Shown piece after piece: positions 1 through 12,401 of a stretch of 64,000 bases of DNA. Below the pieces are notes generated by a model. It worked only from the letters and a program-made list of their open reading frames with translations, ran no database searches and was not told the origin of the DNA. The number at the start of each line of letters is the position of its first letter. Position 1 is the first letter of the stretch. The DNA comes from Cinclus cinclus (lineage: Eukaryota; Chordata; Aves; Passeriformes; Cinclidae), in the NCBI RefSeq assembly GCF_963662255.1, contig NC_085046.1:140631762-140695761 (forward strand), read 5' to 3'. A program made the position numbers and the translations under genes.

Positions 1-2851
1 CTGCCCACATCAGTGGCATACTGCAATGCCACTGTTTACTGGAGATCTTAATGAAATATGCACCCCTATAGTTTTTCATGCTGTGCAATGGAGACTGATC
101 ACAGCATGCCTCCAGTATTCTTCCCTCCCTTGTTCTCTCCTCCCTCTGCTTCTCCAAAATCTGTGCAATGTTTACACAGCCTCTTTTCCAGCAGCAAGGA
201 ATGGGATGGATTCAGGCTGAGGTTGCTTTTTGCAGTGCTGAAGCAAAGAACTGTAGGATGTGGGGGAGCAGCCACTCAGACCATGATGAATAACCCTGAA
301 TAGAGAGCCAGAGGAAGGGAGAGGAGAGACAGCTCCCTTGCTAGTCACAAGACAAATGTTGAGGTAAAAAAATATAATTGCAAGTAGTTGCCAAAACTGC
401 AAAGGTAACCTGGGAGATCAAACCAGTATTGCTCACTAGTGCAAGTCACCATGTGCTGTTAGCAACACAGAGATCCCAGAACAGACTCCTGCCTGAGGCA
501 CAAAAACCCTCCTGGCACTTCCCATGAGAAAACTGAAAGGCAGAACCTTAGGTCAAATAGGAAACTGCACCCTGAAGTGATCTAAAGTCACCTTGTTACT
601 GCAAGGCGTGATTTGATACTTTTCCTCCTGATCATGTATTTGGGACTTCTCCTTTATTCTGGCATTTGTTCTTAGGTACACAGCCAAGCCCAGAGAAGAC
701 CAGCAGTGCTAGCATGGGAAACAGAATTGAGACTTGCATACTCAGAGGTTTTTGGGACAGGGAAAGAACAGAACACTCCTTACAACAACACGAGTGAAGC
801 CAGCAGTAAATCCACACCCATATGGCCAAGTCACATCCACTACACATCACCTTATCCACAGCTCATCCAGGCCTGCTCTTACTTACTGTGGGAAAAACAG
901 GAAAATTCTTTACCTCCACAGCTGGGAAAAAGTAATTAAAGTGAGCTTTTTTTCTTTTTTAAACTGAGCTTTTAACACAGGATCAGGCATAAATCACAGT
1001 ATAAAACTCAGCCACAGTAATGTGCAACTGCAAAAACTGATATAAGCATAGAAATGAGGTAGACACAATAGGTTCCTAGCACCCAACCTTGACAGCGAAA
1101 ACTTCACAAATCCAGAGACTTTTTTTTTTTGCTTTGTTTTGGTAAACCAGATCAAATAAATAAGTAAAAATCTTATAAAACATCACATATAATTCCAAAT
1201 GAGAACAGCTTATTTCAGCCTGGGCTATTTGTGATTTATCAGAACTCATCTGCACATTGGTACATTTCTTCTGCTTAGGGAAAGGGACACTGAATCAGGA
1301 GTCTTGGATATTTGCAAGAGGAAAAGGTCACCTGGCTGATTATTTATAACAGCACTGTCACTTTTGCAGCTAACTATTTACTTGATTTACTTTACTCCAT
1401 AAAATAATATAAATAGATATGAAACTGGGGAAGGAGTGGTGGATTTCAAGCTGTTCTCCTATCTTTTCTTTATGACAAAAATCTTTATTAGACAAAATGG
1501 CTGTAAATCTAGCTGAAAATTCTTAAATCTCAATCTTGAGTGCAACAGTTAATTTTACATTTGTAACATCACAGCTTTGCTTGCACTTTGTGAAGATCAG
1601 TCTGTTGCCAGAACTGAAGCAAAGAAACAACTGGGTCAAAAGGTTATCTGTAATCTGAAAATACAAACTGATGGTATTTGAAAGGGTAGCTGGCTAAAGA
1701 AATTGGTTTGTTCCATGCATATTTTTCTCCAGCTTTCCACAAAATTAAACAAAGCAAATAAAACACAGTTTCTACCAATTCAGATTGCTATGAAAGATGG
1801 GATAATACCCTCGTGGAGACTGACAATTCACACCCTTACTGTAAAATAAATTACAGCAAACCGGCCAGCACTAAGGGATAGATCACTGCACAAAGTCAAA
1901 GGCTATCAATTGTAAATAATTTTAAAAGTTGCTATAACAGTACAATAACCAGAAACTGATAATGCCTAAAAGAAAAATGTAGCAAGTCAAAGTGCAGCAA
2001 TTACTTGCTGGTTCCCAGTAAGCATTTGGACCACTGAGCTTTATGGCAACACAACTTTACATACGACAACACAACGCAATGTACAGACCTCTGTCCATGG
2101 CATGGACAAGAATCACATACCAGGGACTGTCTCCTAACCCTCTCTCAAGGCTTCCAGAACGTTTTGAAAGTGCTTGTGCCCAGACAACAGGTCCCAGACT
2201 ATCTCCAAGAAGTGAGCTTTGGGAACCTAAGGCCAGGCCACTGTGGACACTGTATTTGGCTCCTCTCAGCTGAAGTTGGTTTAATGTAGAAATCTTTTTG
2301 TCTCAAACTTTTCCATTTTTCCTAAAATTAGAAAGATTTTTCGAAGTTGTGTCCTTCTCCCTTCTCAGGAGCCTTTCATCAGGATCACTGCCAAACAGTA
2401 AGGCATGTTTTAATTCTGGAAATGCCTAAAAGCCATGAAGTATTTAAGAGCATTGAGGAAAGGTTTTATCCCTACACACAGCAGCAGGAGATAATAAAAC
2501 AAACCACATGCTTCTTATAGGAGAGTTGATACAGAATATGATCCAACTCAAAATAGTCTTAAATATGTTCCTATTTCCCCTTTTTATTATCTAGAGAAAA
2601 TAATGTGATTTTAAAAAGAAAATGACCTGTTAGTATCTGTCAAGTATCTCAGTCTAAATAAAATTTAATAAAAACTCAAAAGATACTCAAAAATCAATTA
2701 ACATGATGAGCCCATCACATACAAAAGGAAACTGGCAGCTGATGCAGGAAAAAAGTATAGCAAGTAGCAAGTATCATTATGTTTTATGGCTGCTAGGGAG
2801 GGTATTTTATTAACAATTAGCATATAAATATCTAAGAATCCTAAGTAAATG

Positions 2852-2878
2852 AACACTGGAAAAAAACACTGGAAAAAA
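2852..2878. repeat. Two-copy tandem repeat, 14-bp unit
   Basis: The unit AACACTGGAAAAAA is present twice, head to tail. This is a small local duplication in intronic DNA with no evident function. Confidence 0.6.
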
Positions 2879-3826
2879 GCTATGGTTTTATATTCTGTAG
2901 TTTTGAATGAAACATGCACTCTGCTGGGTTGAAAAAAGTATTCTGTGGGCTTTGCCTTAAAATGCTCCCCATGTTTTAGAGGAAGCATGTGTTTCAGGCA
3001 TGAGTTAGTCACGTTCCAAAAATTCCATGTTCATTCACTGTTAAAGGAAGTTCTCACACACAGCAACAAAACAGAAACAAAAAGGCATGCTTTCAGAATA
3101 TTTGAAATATCACTGTGCTAATTTAAGGATAAAGTAGAAAGAGGGTACAAGGCAGCTCACATATTCATGTCCAGCTTTCCCCAAAATGAGTCGTTCTTGC
3201 AAAAAAAAATTCTAACAGCACAAGGACTCAAAACACCTTCTTTAAGTACTCTGCTTGCATATCTTATTTTTTCATTTATTTGTTGTTTTTATAAAGGATT
3301 TTTTTCTGAAGACAACAGATCCCTCTGCAGTTTCATATTTGGATTGATTAAATAATAAATAAGGCTGACTAAAGCTAAGAGTTTTCAGCTGAATGAGTCA
3401 GCTTTAAATAATTTCTTTCTAAGAGAAACTGGAAGACTTTCTTTTCTTTTAATTGAGGTTACACACTGGAACCTCTGTGTTCACAGAATAAACATGATCT
3501 ATTTCATTCATCCCCGATACAGGGAGATATAAATGTTTTAAATCTATCACTCTCAAGGGTTTAAGTTGCACTCTAAGCAAAAGCTGCATTTCAAGTGATC
3601 TTCTGTAAAAAGCCCTGAATCAAAAGCAGCTTTTGTACTGGCCAAGAGAGTTATTGGGAGACAGATTTTCCTTTTAGTTCTAAAATGTACTATTTTACAA
3701 AAGACAGTGGAAGAAAATGGCTAAACATTCAGATATTTTTTCTGATTTGTGATTTAAAAGAAACTTGTGCATGACACCTATTTTATATTCACCACATGCT
3801 TAAACACATGCAAAAGACAAAACAAA

Positions 3827-3867
3827 TTTTAATTGAAGCAATCTTTTATTTTAATTGAAGCAATCTT
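3827..3867. repeat. Two-copy tandem repeat, 22-bp period
   Basis: The 19-bp block TTTTAATTGAAGCAATCTT occurs at 3827-3845 and again at 3849-3867. The copies are identical, so the duplication is probably recent. Confidence 0.75.
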
Positions 3868-4857
3868 ATTTTACCTTTGGCAGGAAGGGGCAAAGGCAGT
3901 TAACTAAATAATATTTTTTAATAATAGTATTATTTCTGCATTATATTTGGACCATGTAATTTAATGCACATCACTTTCCAAGACAAAAGCAAAAGGTAGC
4001 CTACAATGAGCTGCTTCAAAAAAATGAAGTTGTTTCATTACCTGAAATCTCTGGTCAAGTAATAACTAGAAACTGTAGTATAATGCAGTCATTTCCAACA
4101 GATCTATGCTTGAAACACCTTGGTCAAATTAAGTGTAAGTACCTGAAGATGTGGATTGCTGAAAATCTTGAGACTGAAGGCTTTATATGAATTCAAACAA
4201 AAACTGTGTACTTTTATTTCTTGCAGCAATACATGCCAAATGCATCAAAATAAGCATGCAGGAAGTCTCTCAAACCAGCAGCCTGCTGGCCTTATGCAAT
4301 GCACATGTCAGCAAACACACTTTTCCATTTGGGTTTTTTCTACTGTACCAATACTGGTCGTCTCTGATGACTCTACCTCCTCTGCTGGCTTCTCACGTGG
4401 TACCAGTGGTTTAGGATACCTGAATGCTACAACGAGTTTTCAAAAGCAAAACAGCAATCAGTCATTATTTAAAAACTTCCAATCAATACTGGAGCATTCA
4501 CCAGCAAGAAAAGATCCTTTATAAATATTAAGACTGGATTTCTGTGGGTTTTCCACCAATTCCACTTGATTGTTTGCAGGATTTTCTCTGCAAAAAATAG
4601 ACAAAGTTTCTGCATTTAAGCAGACTAGAACCTGCTTTAAGTTACATGAGCAAGTAAAACTTAAGAATATGGAAGCAAATCAAACCACAACAGTAAAAGT
4701 ATGAACTTCAGAAAACATTACCTTGCTGCAGGTGGTTCAAAGGCAGACAGTTACAGCTGACATTTTCATAGAGCAGTTTCAGAACGGTTTTACCATGGGT
4801 GATATGCACCGATTTTCTTGTTTATGACATTAAACCTCATTAAACCTAAATTACCTA

Positions 4858-5228
4858 ATAATCCATGTTTGAAGGGATTTAATGATCATCTAGTTCCAAC
4901 CCCATGGGACACCTTCCACCAGACCCTTGTTGCTTCAAGCCCCATCCAACCTGGACTTGTAAGGAAAGGGGCACTCACAGGTCTTCTAGACACCTTATAC
5001 CAGTGTCTCACCACCCCCAAAGTAAAGAATTTCTTCATAATCACTAATTTAAACCTATCCTTCTCCACTTTAAAGCTATTACCTCTTGTCCTATCACTAT
5101 ATGTCTTTGTGCAAAGTCCTCTCCAGGACACTTGGAAACCCCACTTATGTGCTGCAATGTGCTACAAGGAATCCCCAGGGCCTTCTTTTCTCCAGGCTGA
5201 ACAGCGCAAACTTACTCAGCCCAGAGAA
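4858..5228 (-). mobile_element. CR1 LINE 3' fragment, minus orientation
   Basis: Read on the plus strand, this is a diverged reverse complement of the avian CR1 3' region: the 'aagggattt-aatgatcatctagttccaacccc' type start, the 'gggacaccttccaccagac' block, the 'ttaaacctatccttctccactttaaagc' block and the 'ctccaggctgaaca' block, in the usual order. It is 5'-truncated, as CR1 copies normally are, and no longer carries the octamer tail cleanly. A second CR1 in the opposite orientation follows directly at 5,265. Confidence 0.75.
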
Positions 5229-5264
5229 GCAGAGGGGCAGACACTGATCTTTTGTATGTGGCAG

Positions 5265-5530
5265 ACTACAGGGAAAGGCCTCAAGTTATGTCAGGGGAGG
5301 ATGAAGCTGGATATTAGGAAAAGGTTCCACACCCAGAAGATGGTTGGGTCCTGCAAGAGACTCCCCAGGGAAATGGTCACAGCACCAATCCTCAGAGAGC
5401 TCAGGAAGCATTTGGACAATGCTTTCAAGCACATGGTATGACTCTTGGGGGTGTCCAGTGCAAGGCCAGGACCTGGACTCAATGAATCTTGTGGTCCCTT
5501 TAAACTCAGGATATTCTATGGCTCTGTGAT
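5265..5530 (+). mobile_element. CR1 LINE 3' end, plus orientation
   Basis: It contains the CR1 3' blocks in sense order: 'gaagctggatattaggaaaag', 'actccccagggaaatggtcac', 'ctcaggaagcatttggacaa', then 'ggtcccttta' and a terminal ATTCTATGGCTCTGTGA octamer-like tail at about 5,512-5,528. It faces the minus-oriented CR1 at 4,858-5,228, so the two form an imperfect inverted repeat with their 3' ends outward. Confidence 0.8.
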
Positions 5531-8500
5531 TTGGAAGGTTCAGACATAAATGAAAATGATCAGTAGAGCTTCAGCAGCACTTTTCCTTCTCCACTCTGCC
5601 TTCATGAGAGGGCTCTGACACACAGGGTGGAAGGTGGGGGGTATATTTAAAAAAAAAAAAAATTGCAAAAGCAAAATGCACCACATCCTTCCATCTGAAA
5701 TCCAGTATTTCTTTCACCACCTAGTATTTTTGACTCAGCAGTGAGATTAGTAAATCCTGGCGTAGGCTGCTATGGTCTAAGAGCTTAAAGGAACTCACAC
5801 AGGCAGGCTGGCAACACTTTGCCATTTTACCATCTTGACAGGGCACTTCAAACTTGTGAATTAGACACTTGCCAGCAGTCTGCCAGAACACCTTTTCCTA
5901 GAACAGCAATCAAACACTAGAGTCTATAAAAATATTGACCTAGGTCACAGGAAGGGAGAGGGAAGTAGATGACATTGCTCCACACACGGTGTGGCCTACA
6001 CCTGCATATGCTGGGTCTGTGAAGGAGAGAGGAAGAGAGAACTGCCCCCACCAGGTGCCATGTCAAAGCACAACGGCATGAACAGCTCCTCCCAGCTCAA
6101 CAGGCTGAGGGCAGTCCTCACCACAAACCTCACACTCATACTGTGAAATCACTGTTCAAACAAGACAAGTACTTCCAGAAGGATGGAATTATGCTTTGTT
6201 GTGTTAGCACAGAATTAGTTCTAAACAAAAAGAGGCACTAAAATTCAGCTGGTTCTAAACCACCATGGCAGATGAACTAGTTTGTTCATATCAGCAAGAA
6301 GCATCTGACTCATGCAACAGAGGGAATCTTTTTCACAGGAGACTTGTTTAGATGTCTAAAAACTTCTGTGAAATCCACCTGTCTTTGTTGACATTGCATC
6401 TTTTGAATTAACTTTTCTTTGTAAAGCTGTGGAAGTAGAGGCACATAGGCTCAAATACTCCCTAAGCTATTCCAGTAAACTAGGAAGCCCATAAATTTAA
6501 CACCAGAACATAAGCCAGTGAGGTTTCTTCTGACACCAAATAAGATTTCACCCAACAATAGCTAAAACCTTACGAATTCCCTCCAAGATTCTGCACCAGC
6601 TTTCAGCCCAACTGAATGCAAGGAGGTGGAGGTCTTTACCTGCATACAAGATTTGTGTTTCGGTTTTTTTTTTAAACAAGATGCAGTAACTTGAACTTAT
6701 TAACAGTTTTCTATCAGAATGAGCTGTTTATTTATGTATCTCAGATTATTATGTATAGTATGACATCCCAGTGTCTTCAAAGAGAATCTAGCTAGAAACT
6801 GCATTCTCCAAAACCTTCAAATTACATGACAAAACCAGCTGTCAAGACTCATTGCTATGGTGTTTTTGTATGTTTTCCAGGTAATACACAATCTCAACAG
6901 GCAGCCAAAGAAGAAATTCTGCTTTGAAAGAGACCTTGTATTGAGCAATCATATCACAGAAATCTTACCCTAAAAATATAAAATGCAACTGGGTGCTTTC
7001 TAGGAATTGTGTTTAATGTATACACATTATATACTAAAAGCATCTATTTTATGTATTATATACAGACATACATATGTATTTTATGTGTATGTACAAAAAA
7101 ATGGGAAAATAGGGGTTTTTTTCCCCATCTTTGCAACAAAAGATGGGAAAAGAAAGGAGTCTCTCACTGTCAAGACCTGAGATTTTTTAGAGGCCCTAGA
7201 TAATCACTGTGTTAGTAATATTAATGAAAAGTAGTTAGATCTGGGCTCAAGAATATTGCAAAGCAGCACATAAAAGACCAACAGTACCCTAGGAAACATT
7301 AAAGACACACCAAAAACGCCAAGTTTAGTATTCATTACTTTAAAAAGTCAAACCCTTTAGTATTTTCCCTCATTACCAGGCCTGCTGCACTGCTCACAAG
7401 TGCATCTTTTATGAACTATCTCATATCATACACTGGAAACTAAAGGTAGAAACCCTGAACATAAGCTCCTTAAGAAAAAAGTTCCATCTTCTTTCTAATG
7501 CCACTTTTGTCAATGGAATACTGTTATAGAAGGCAGAAGCATTAAATAATTCTCCACATTTTCTGAAAGACTTTACACTTTCATCTTCATCATGCAAGAA
7601 AGAAACAACAGAAATCTGACTATGTGAAGCCAACAAAACTAAGCCTTGATTACAGGGCACCACTTCTAGAAACAGAAAACAGGACTATTACATTTGAAAT
7701 CAACTGGCCTACTTGCTTCTTCAGTGTTCCTGTAACTATGACAATAGGAATATATGAATTACTTGTATTCAATTCCACATGTATCATCTCCATCCAGTAT
7801 GGCTGGGTGTGGCTGACCTGCTTCCAAGAAAAACAAGCTAAAATTTGAAAACTTTGTTTCAAAGATCACTGTGGGAAAATGGGACACTTCATTCATCTTT
7901 CCAAGGTTCAAAAGGGAAGAAAAAAAAATACTTAAAAACTTCAATGCAGAAGGAAAACTAAATCCAGATGAGAAAGGATTTGCAGCTGTCTTCAGAAAGA
8001 ACAGCTCAGTGATGTTTTGACTAAATTTTAAGATAGGAAGACACAGATTATAGTCTAAATCAGGACAGTTTTCAAAACATTTTCCGAGAACTATTATATC
8101 AAGGTTCAGTTTCACAGTCTTCCTCCAGCTTCTAGTATGCAAAACACATACATGAATTTAAACTCAGGCTTTCAGCTCTCAGCCATCACACGCTCACAGA
8201 CAGAGCTCTGTCTACTGAAGCACTAAAACAAACAGCAGAATTTCAGTCAGTGTTTGTTCATAAGCTATACTGCTTAACTGACCTCTAGTGCCCAGTACCT
8301 GGAAGCTCCATAAACCTCCAGGTAATACAGGTGGCAAGGTGACAAGAGAAAGGAACATATTCACAAACCTCTCCCCACCTACAGTTTCTCGTGACTACAG
8401 CACAAACAGATGTTTTAAGTTTCAAAAATGCTTCAGAGACTCACCTAACTTACAGGTAACAGCTACAGCTCACCTACCTGAGGACCGTCCTTCAGCGTAG

Positions 8501-11219
8501 CAGCCGCAGCAAAGCCTGGGTTTCCCCTCAGCCTCTGCCATTAGCGGAGGCCACAGATAGTGTGTCCTGTCATACTGCGTGCTAGGGCAATTAGCTGGTG
8601 GAACTGCATCCTTCTGGTGGTAGGCCTGGGAATGGGCTGAGGAACTTGCCCCATTTGGTTCTTGATGTGCCCAGGTCTCCCCATATTGCTGACAGCCTCC
8701 CCTAGCTGATATGGGGTCTGTTAGGGCACAGAAGAGGTAGTGAAGGAAGAAGGTCAAAACTTAGCCCAGTAAGGACTGTGTTAAGAAGGGTATGGACTAA
8801 CACCTCCCTTTCCATAAAAAATATGAAAAGATCACAGGTACAAAACAAGCTTAAGCACAGTAGCAAAACTGCATAGGCATTTCGTGATTAAGGAGAGACT
8901 GATTTTTCAGGCTCAAACACAACACGAGAATTTACACAAGCAGTAAAGAAGAGAATTTGAAGGCTGCATTTGGATCACTTCCATTGGAAATCAACACAAA
9001 AGTACAACCAGTGACCTCAGCTAAAGAATCAGCTGTTGGAAGCTATAGCATGCTGCCAACAAATGAGAAGGTTGATAAGAAACACAACATCTCTAAAACA
9101 ATTTTTTCTTGGCTGAACTCATAATTTGTAAAGATCAAAAGTGACACTAGTCAATCAGAGAAAGTACCTGGAAAGCAAGGCACAAACAGCTCCCCCCTCA
9201 TCTGCTACTCACAACCTGCGTACCTGTTCAGGTCATTGCTACACAGTCACCATTTCAACAGCAGGAAAGAACAAGAATACAAATTATTTTGTAAATATAA
9301 TAAGGCATTTTAAATACAGAATACAAACATCTAGCTCAGAAAAGTCTGTAATTTTATTTCAAGTGTATCCCTTCTATCCACCTTATCTTCTTCTGGCACT
9401 CCACAGCATTGAGAGTGATGATACATATCCTACACCTCTCTGCCCTTCTACATGCCAAATCTGAGACTTCAGTAACAATCCTCCACAGAAAACAGCTGTG
9501 GGCAATAAATCCAAGATAGGTTTTTTTACTCCAATTTCTATTTAACAGACTTACTAGAAGCTGTTTTCACTTATGACTTTTCATTATTTGTAACATGATG
9601 AAACAGAATTTCTTATAGGTAAAAGCCAACAGCTGTTAACATACTGCAGTCTGGTAAAAACATCCCATGAATAGAGCTGGCTAAAGAAAAAGGTTATCTA
9701 AAAAAAAGCCTTATCAAGCTAGATGGGCAGATCAAGAATCGGACTCCAAGGATGAGGTCTGATGGCACTAAAACATTTCATGCAGCCCTTAACCTGTGAG
9801 ACTACTAAGCCCACAACTGAGATTTTGCTGAAACAATCTCTCCAGCAAGATTAATGATTACAGTTTCAGGCACAAGTGAACTGCATTTTCCACTAGTAGA
9901 ATAAACATAAAACCAACTAATAATCTCCCATGTGGTAAAATGCCTGAATTCAAACTAATGCTTTTCTTACTTTGCTTCTAAATCCTGAATCATCAGAAAG
10001 CCACAGCATTTTACACAAATAGATTTTCATATTATAACTAATACCATCTGAGCAACAAGATATTAAATATGACCATCTATTGATTTATGTCTGTATAAAC
10101 GTTGAGATACCATACTGAAATTTTAAAGTCTCATTTTGACAGCCACCACACAATCCTCCAGATACACAGCTCCGTTCTGTTTAACCTGAGCAATAACTGA
10201 TGAGACACAAACTCACACAAAAACCTCATGGCAAGAACCCTTCAGAAGCTGAGAAGGATTTATTTGGGAAGAGTATTAGTTGTTAGTATCCAAAAGTTAG
10301 TGTCAACTTACAGTTAAAAGCATTCTACCCTCTGTGTTGTAAAACAAATAAAACTGATTCACTGTCTGCAAAACAAAAGCGCTGCTGCTCCCAAAATGAG
10401 GCGTTTTAAGTGCACTACTCTCACTCTAGAAACAGTAAGTAGTGTTTATATGCCAAGTGTGTTACAAACAAAACCAAAGAGATACTTGAAAGGATTCCAT
10501 CCCTTCACAAAATCAACACTTTGACAGCTGACCCCCAGACCTGCTCTCTGCCCACCCGCAATTTTTTCCACATATCTACAGAGGAGCCACAAGGCACAGA
10601 AATGCCCTTTCCAAGGGCACTACTATCAAAGTCACAAAGAGGCCTAGATCAAATGTACAGTGATCTCTTAAGTACCCGCTATCATCTTCGCTGCAATAGG
10701 GATTGTAAATTACAGCTGAGGATCAGAACTAGAAGTAAGGAGGTTGTAATTAAGAGGATTTGGTTTTGTCAGATTTTGATTTGTTTAAGGAACAGTGTCA
10801 AGTTAGCAAGAACAGTTGGATCAGACGAGAAAAATCACTGTAAATTACTTTAATTGGCGTTGCATAGCCCTACGCTTAGAGACACATCTATAAACCTCCC
10901 CAGCACATACACACCTTCCCGAATGAGAACCGACACTTCCAAGAAGCAGCGCCGGTAGCTCTCTGCGCAGGAAAGTGTAACTCATGAATGAGCACCCAGA
11001 GCAGCAGCCCGGCGTCTCTTGAAAGGTCTGAAATCAATTTACTGCTGCCCTGGTGTCAGGAGGATTTTATGAGACACACTTTCCTACTCCCATTCCAAAA
11101 AATGGCCACCCGTGGCTCTCCGAAACACCCGGCGGGATGACAGATTTGGCACGCTGGACCGATTTAAGTTCAAAAGATGCTGCGGATGCTTCTGGAAACT
11201 AAATTTCAGGTCGTGCGCC

Positions 11220-12130
11220 TCATTTATACCCAACTACGCGAACACAGCAGAGGTGAGCGCCTCTCGACGCCTCCTCTGGCTGCAGTTTCCCACTCGCCCG
11301 AAGGAATCGCTTGGGAAGGGAGGGCGGGAGGACCCCCAAACTTCGGAGGCTCAGCCCCCGCTCCGGCCCGGCCCTCCCACCCCAGCCGGGCTCGGGGTGG
11401 GTCGCGGCTCACCTTGGGCGATGGCGATGGACTCGAAGCGGTGGAGCTCCCGTAGCAGGCAGCTCCGCTCGGTGGAGTGCAGGCTGTAGATGAAGTCGCG
11501 GGCCCCCTGCGCTGTGTTCAGCGCCTCCATCGGCTCCTTTTTGGGGTGGGTGCCGAGCGCCCGCGACCCCCGCGGGAGGAGCAGCCCCTCGGCGCCGCCC
11601 CGCAGGTTGCCCAGGCGGCGGCGGCAGCAGCACCGCGGGCCCCGCAGCGAGCCCAGGCAGGACGAGGGGACGGCGGCGGGGCCCCCCGGCCGCCCCAGCA
11701 GCAGCGCCGCCCGGCCGAGCCACGCCGACATGGAGCCGGGGAAGGGCGCGGCGCTCGGGCCGCCAGAACCGCCCGCGGCCGAGTCGCCCGGGCCGCGCTC
11801 CCGCGGCTGCTCCGCCGGTGGGGCCGGGCGGTCCGCGCCAGGCACCGCCCCGCTAGGCTCCCGCCAGCAGCGGCGGCAGCGCCGCCCCGGCCCGGCCCCG
11901 CTCCCAGCCCCGCTCCGCTCCGCTCGGGGAGCCGCGGCCGCAGGGCGGGGCGGGCGAGCCCCAGGGGCGGCCCCGCGCAGGCGCCCGCCCGGCCGCTCTG
12001 AGGGGAGCGGGCCGGCAGCGCCCGGCAGCTCCGAGCGCCGGCCTGGGCAGCGCCGTGTCCCGAGCGCCTCACGCCGCGCTCTCTGTCACGGTGCTCGGAG
12101 CCCACTGGGCCCCTGGCAGCGCCGGGCTCC
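11220..12130. promoter_or_regulatory. TMEM65: CpG island and promoter of TMEM65
   Basis: The sequence changes abruptly from AT-rich to very GC- and CpG-rich around TMEM65 exon 1. The island covers the coding exon (11,413-11,731) and about 400 bp upstream on the minus strand. Several GGGCGGGG-type Sp1 boxes occur near 11,940-11,960, and an NRF1-like GCGCAGGCGC lies at 11,975-11,984. NRF1 sites are typical of promoters of genes for mitochondrial proteins, which suits TMEM65. There is no TATA box at a plausible place, as usual for island promoters. Long open frames on both strands across this island come from GC bias and are not genes. Confidence 0.85.
11413..11731 (-). CDS. TMEM65: TMEM65 coding exon 1 (N-terminal 106 codons, partial gene)
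   Basis: TMEM65 is a small multi-pass protein of the mitochondrial inner membrane, linked to mitochondrial sodium/calcium exchange and to cardiac conduction. The exon starts at ATG 11,731-11,729 (MSAWLGRAAL) and gives 106 codons plus one base. Residues 1 to about 60 are rich in Arg, Ala, Leu and Gly with almost no acidic residues, as in a mitochondrial import signal. Residues 59-106 (from LGTHPKKEPMEALNTAQGAR to HRFESIAIAQ) are almost identical to the human protein as I remember it. The exon ends CAAG followed by GTGAGC, a good donor in phase 1, leaving a G that would begin the next Glu codon. The transmembrane half is encoded further left and was not found in the window. The ATG context is weak (T at -3), and the frame stays open upstream without another ATG that I could confirm. 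Confidence 0.93.
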
Positions 12131-12313
12131 AGCAGCTTAGCAAGGCAACAGAAGCGAGGTTTTGCTTGTCTTTCCCGTTTTCCAGGCCCTTGCCTTAGAG
12201 TATTGCGGTGTTGCATCACCCGGTTTTGGATTTAGTACACTTCGCTTGCATATAGCGGTTGTGTTCTTTTAAATTAACTGGCAGGTATTCTGTCTGACCC
12301 ACCCGGAACAGTT

Positions 12314-12401
12314 AATTAAAAAAAAAAACCAAAACCAAAAATAGAAACAAAAACCAAAACAACAAAAAAAAAAAAAAAACAAAACAAACAAAAAAAAAAC
12401 C
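12314..12401. repeat. A-rich low-complexity tract
   Basis: This is about 88 bases made almost only of A with single or double C, in CAAAA/CCAAAA-like units. It lies about 580 bp upstream of the TMEM65 start. The Phe-rich minus-strand frame across it (12,506-12,312) is an artefact of the tract. Confidence 0.9.

Larger units (their letters stand above)
1..11412 (-). other. TMEM65: TMEM65 intron 1 (and whatever follows it); no exon recognised
   Basis: This stretch lies 3' of the TMEM65 exon 1 splice donor on the minus strand, so it is most simply intron 1. I looked on the minus strand for the next part of the protein, the loop and first membrane segment that follow the IAIAQ sequence in the family, and did not find it. 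The open frames here are short, have no family signature and are scattered over all frames, as expected by chance in AT-rich DNA. A CR1 pair lies at 4.86-5.53 kb and small tandem duplications at 2.85 and 3.83 kb. An unrecognised short exon remains possible. Confidence 0.6.

Noticed and set aside
11732..11845. In-frame N-terminal extension of TMEM65 from position 11,845
   Set aside because: The triplet there reads GTG on the minus strand and not ATG; the family start matches MS at 11,731.
11490..12219. Long open frames on both strands over the TMEM65 CpG island (up to 233 codons)
   Set aside because: They are Arg/Ala/Pro/Gly-rich composition artefacts; only the minus-strand frame carrying LGTHPKKEPMEALNT matches a protein.
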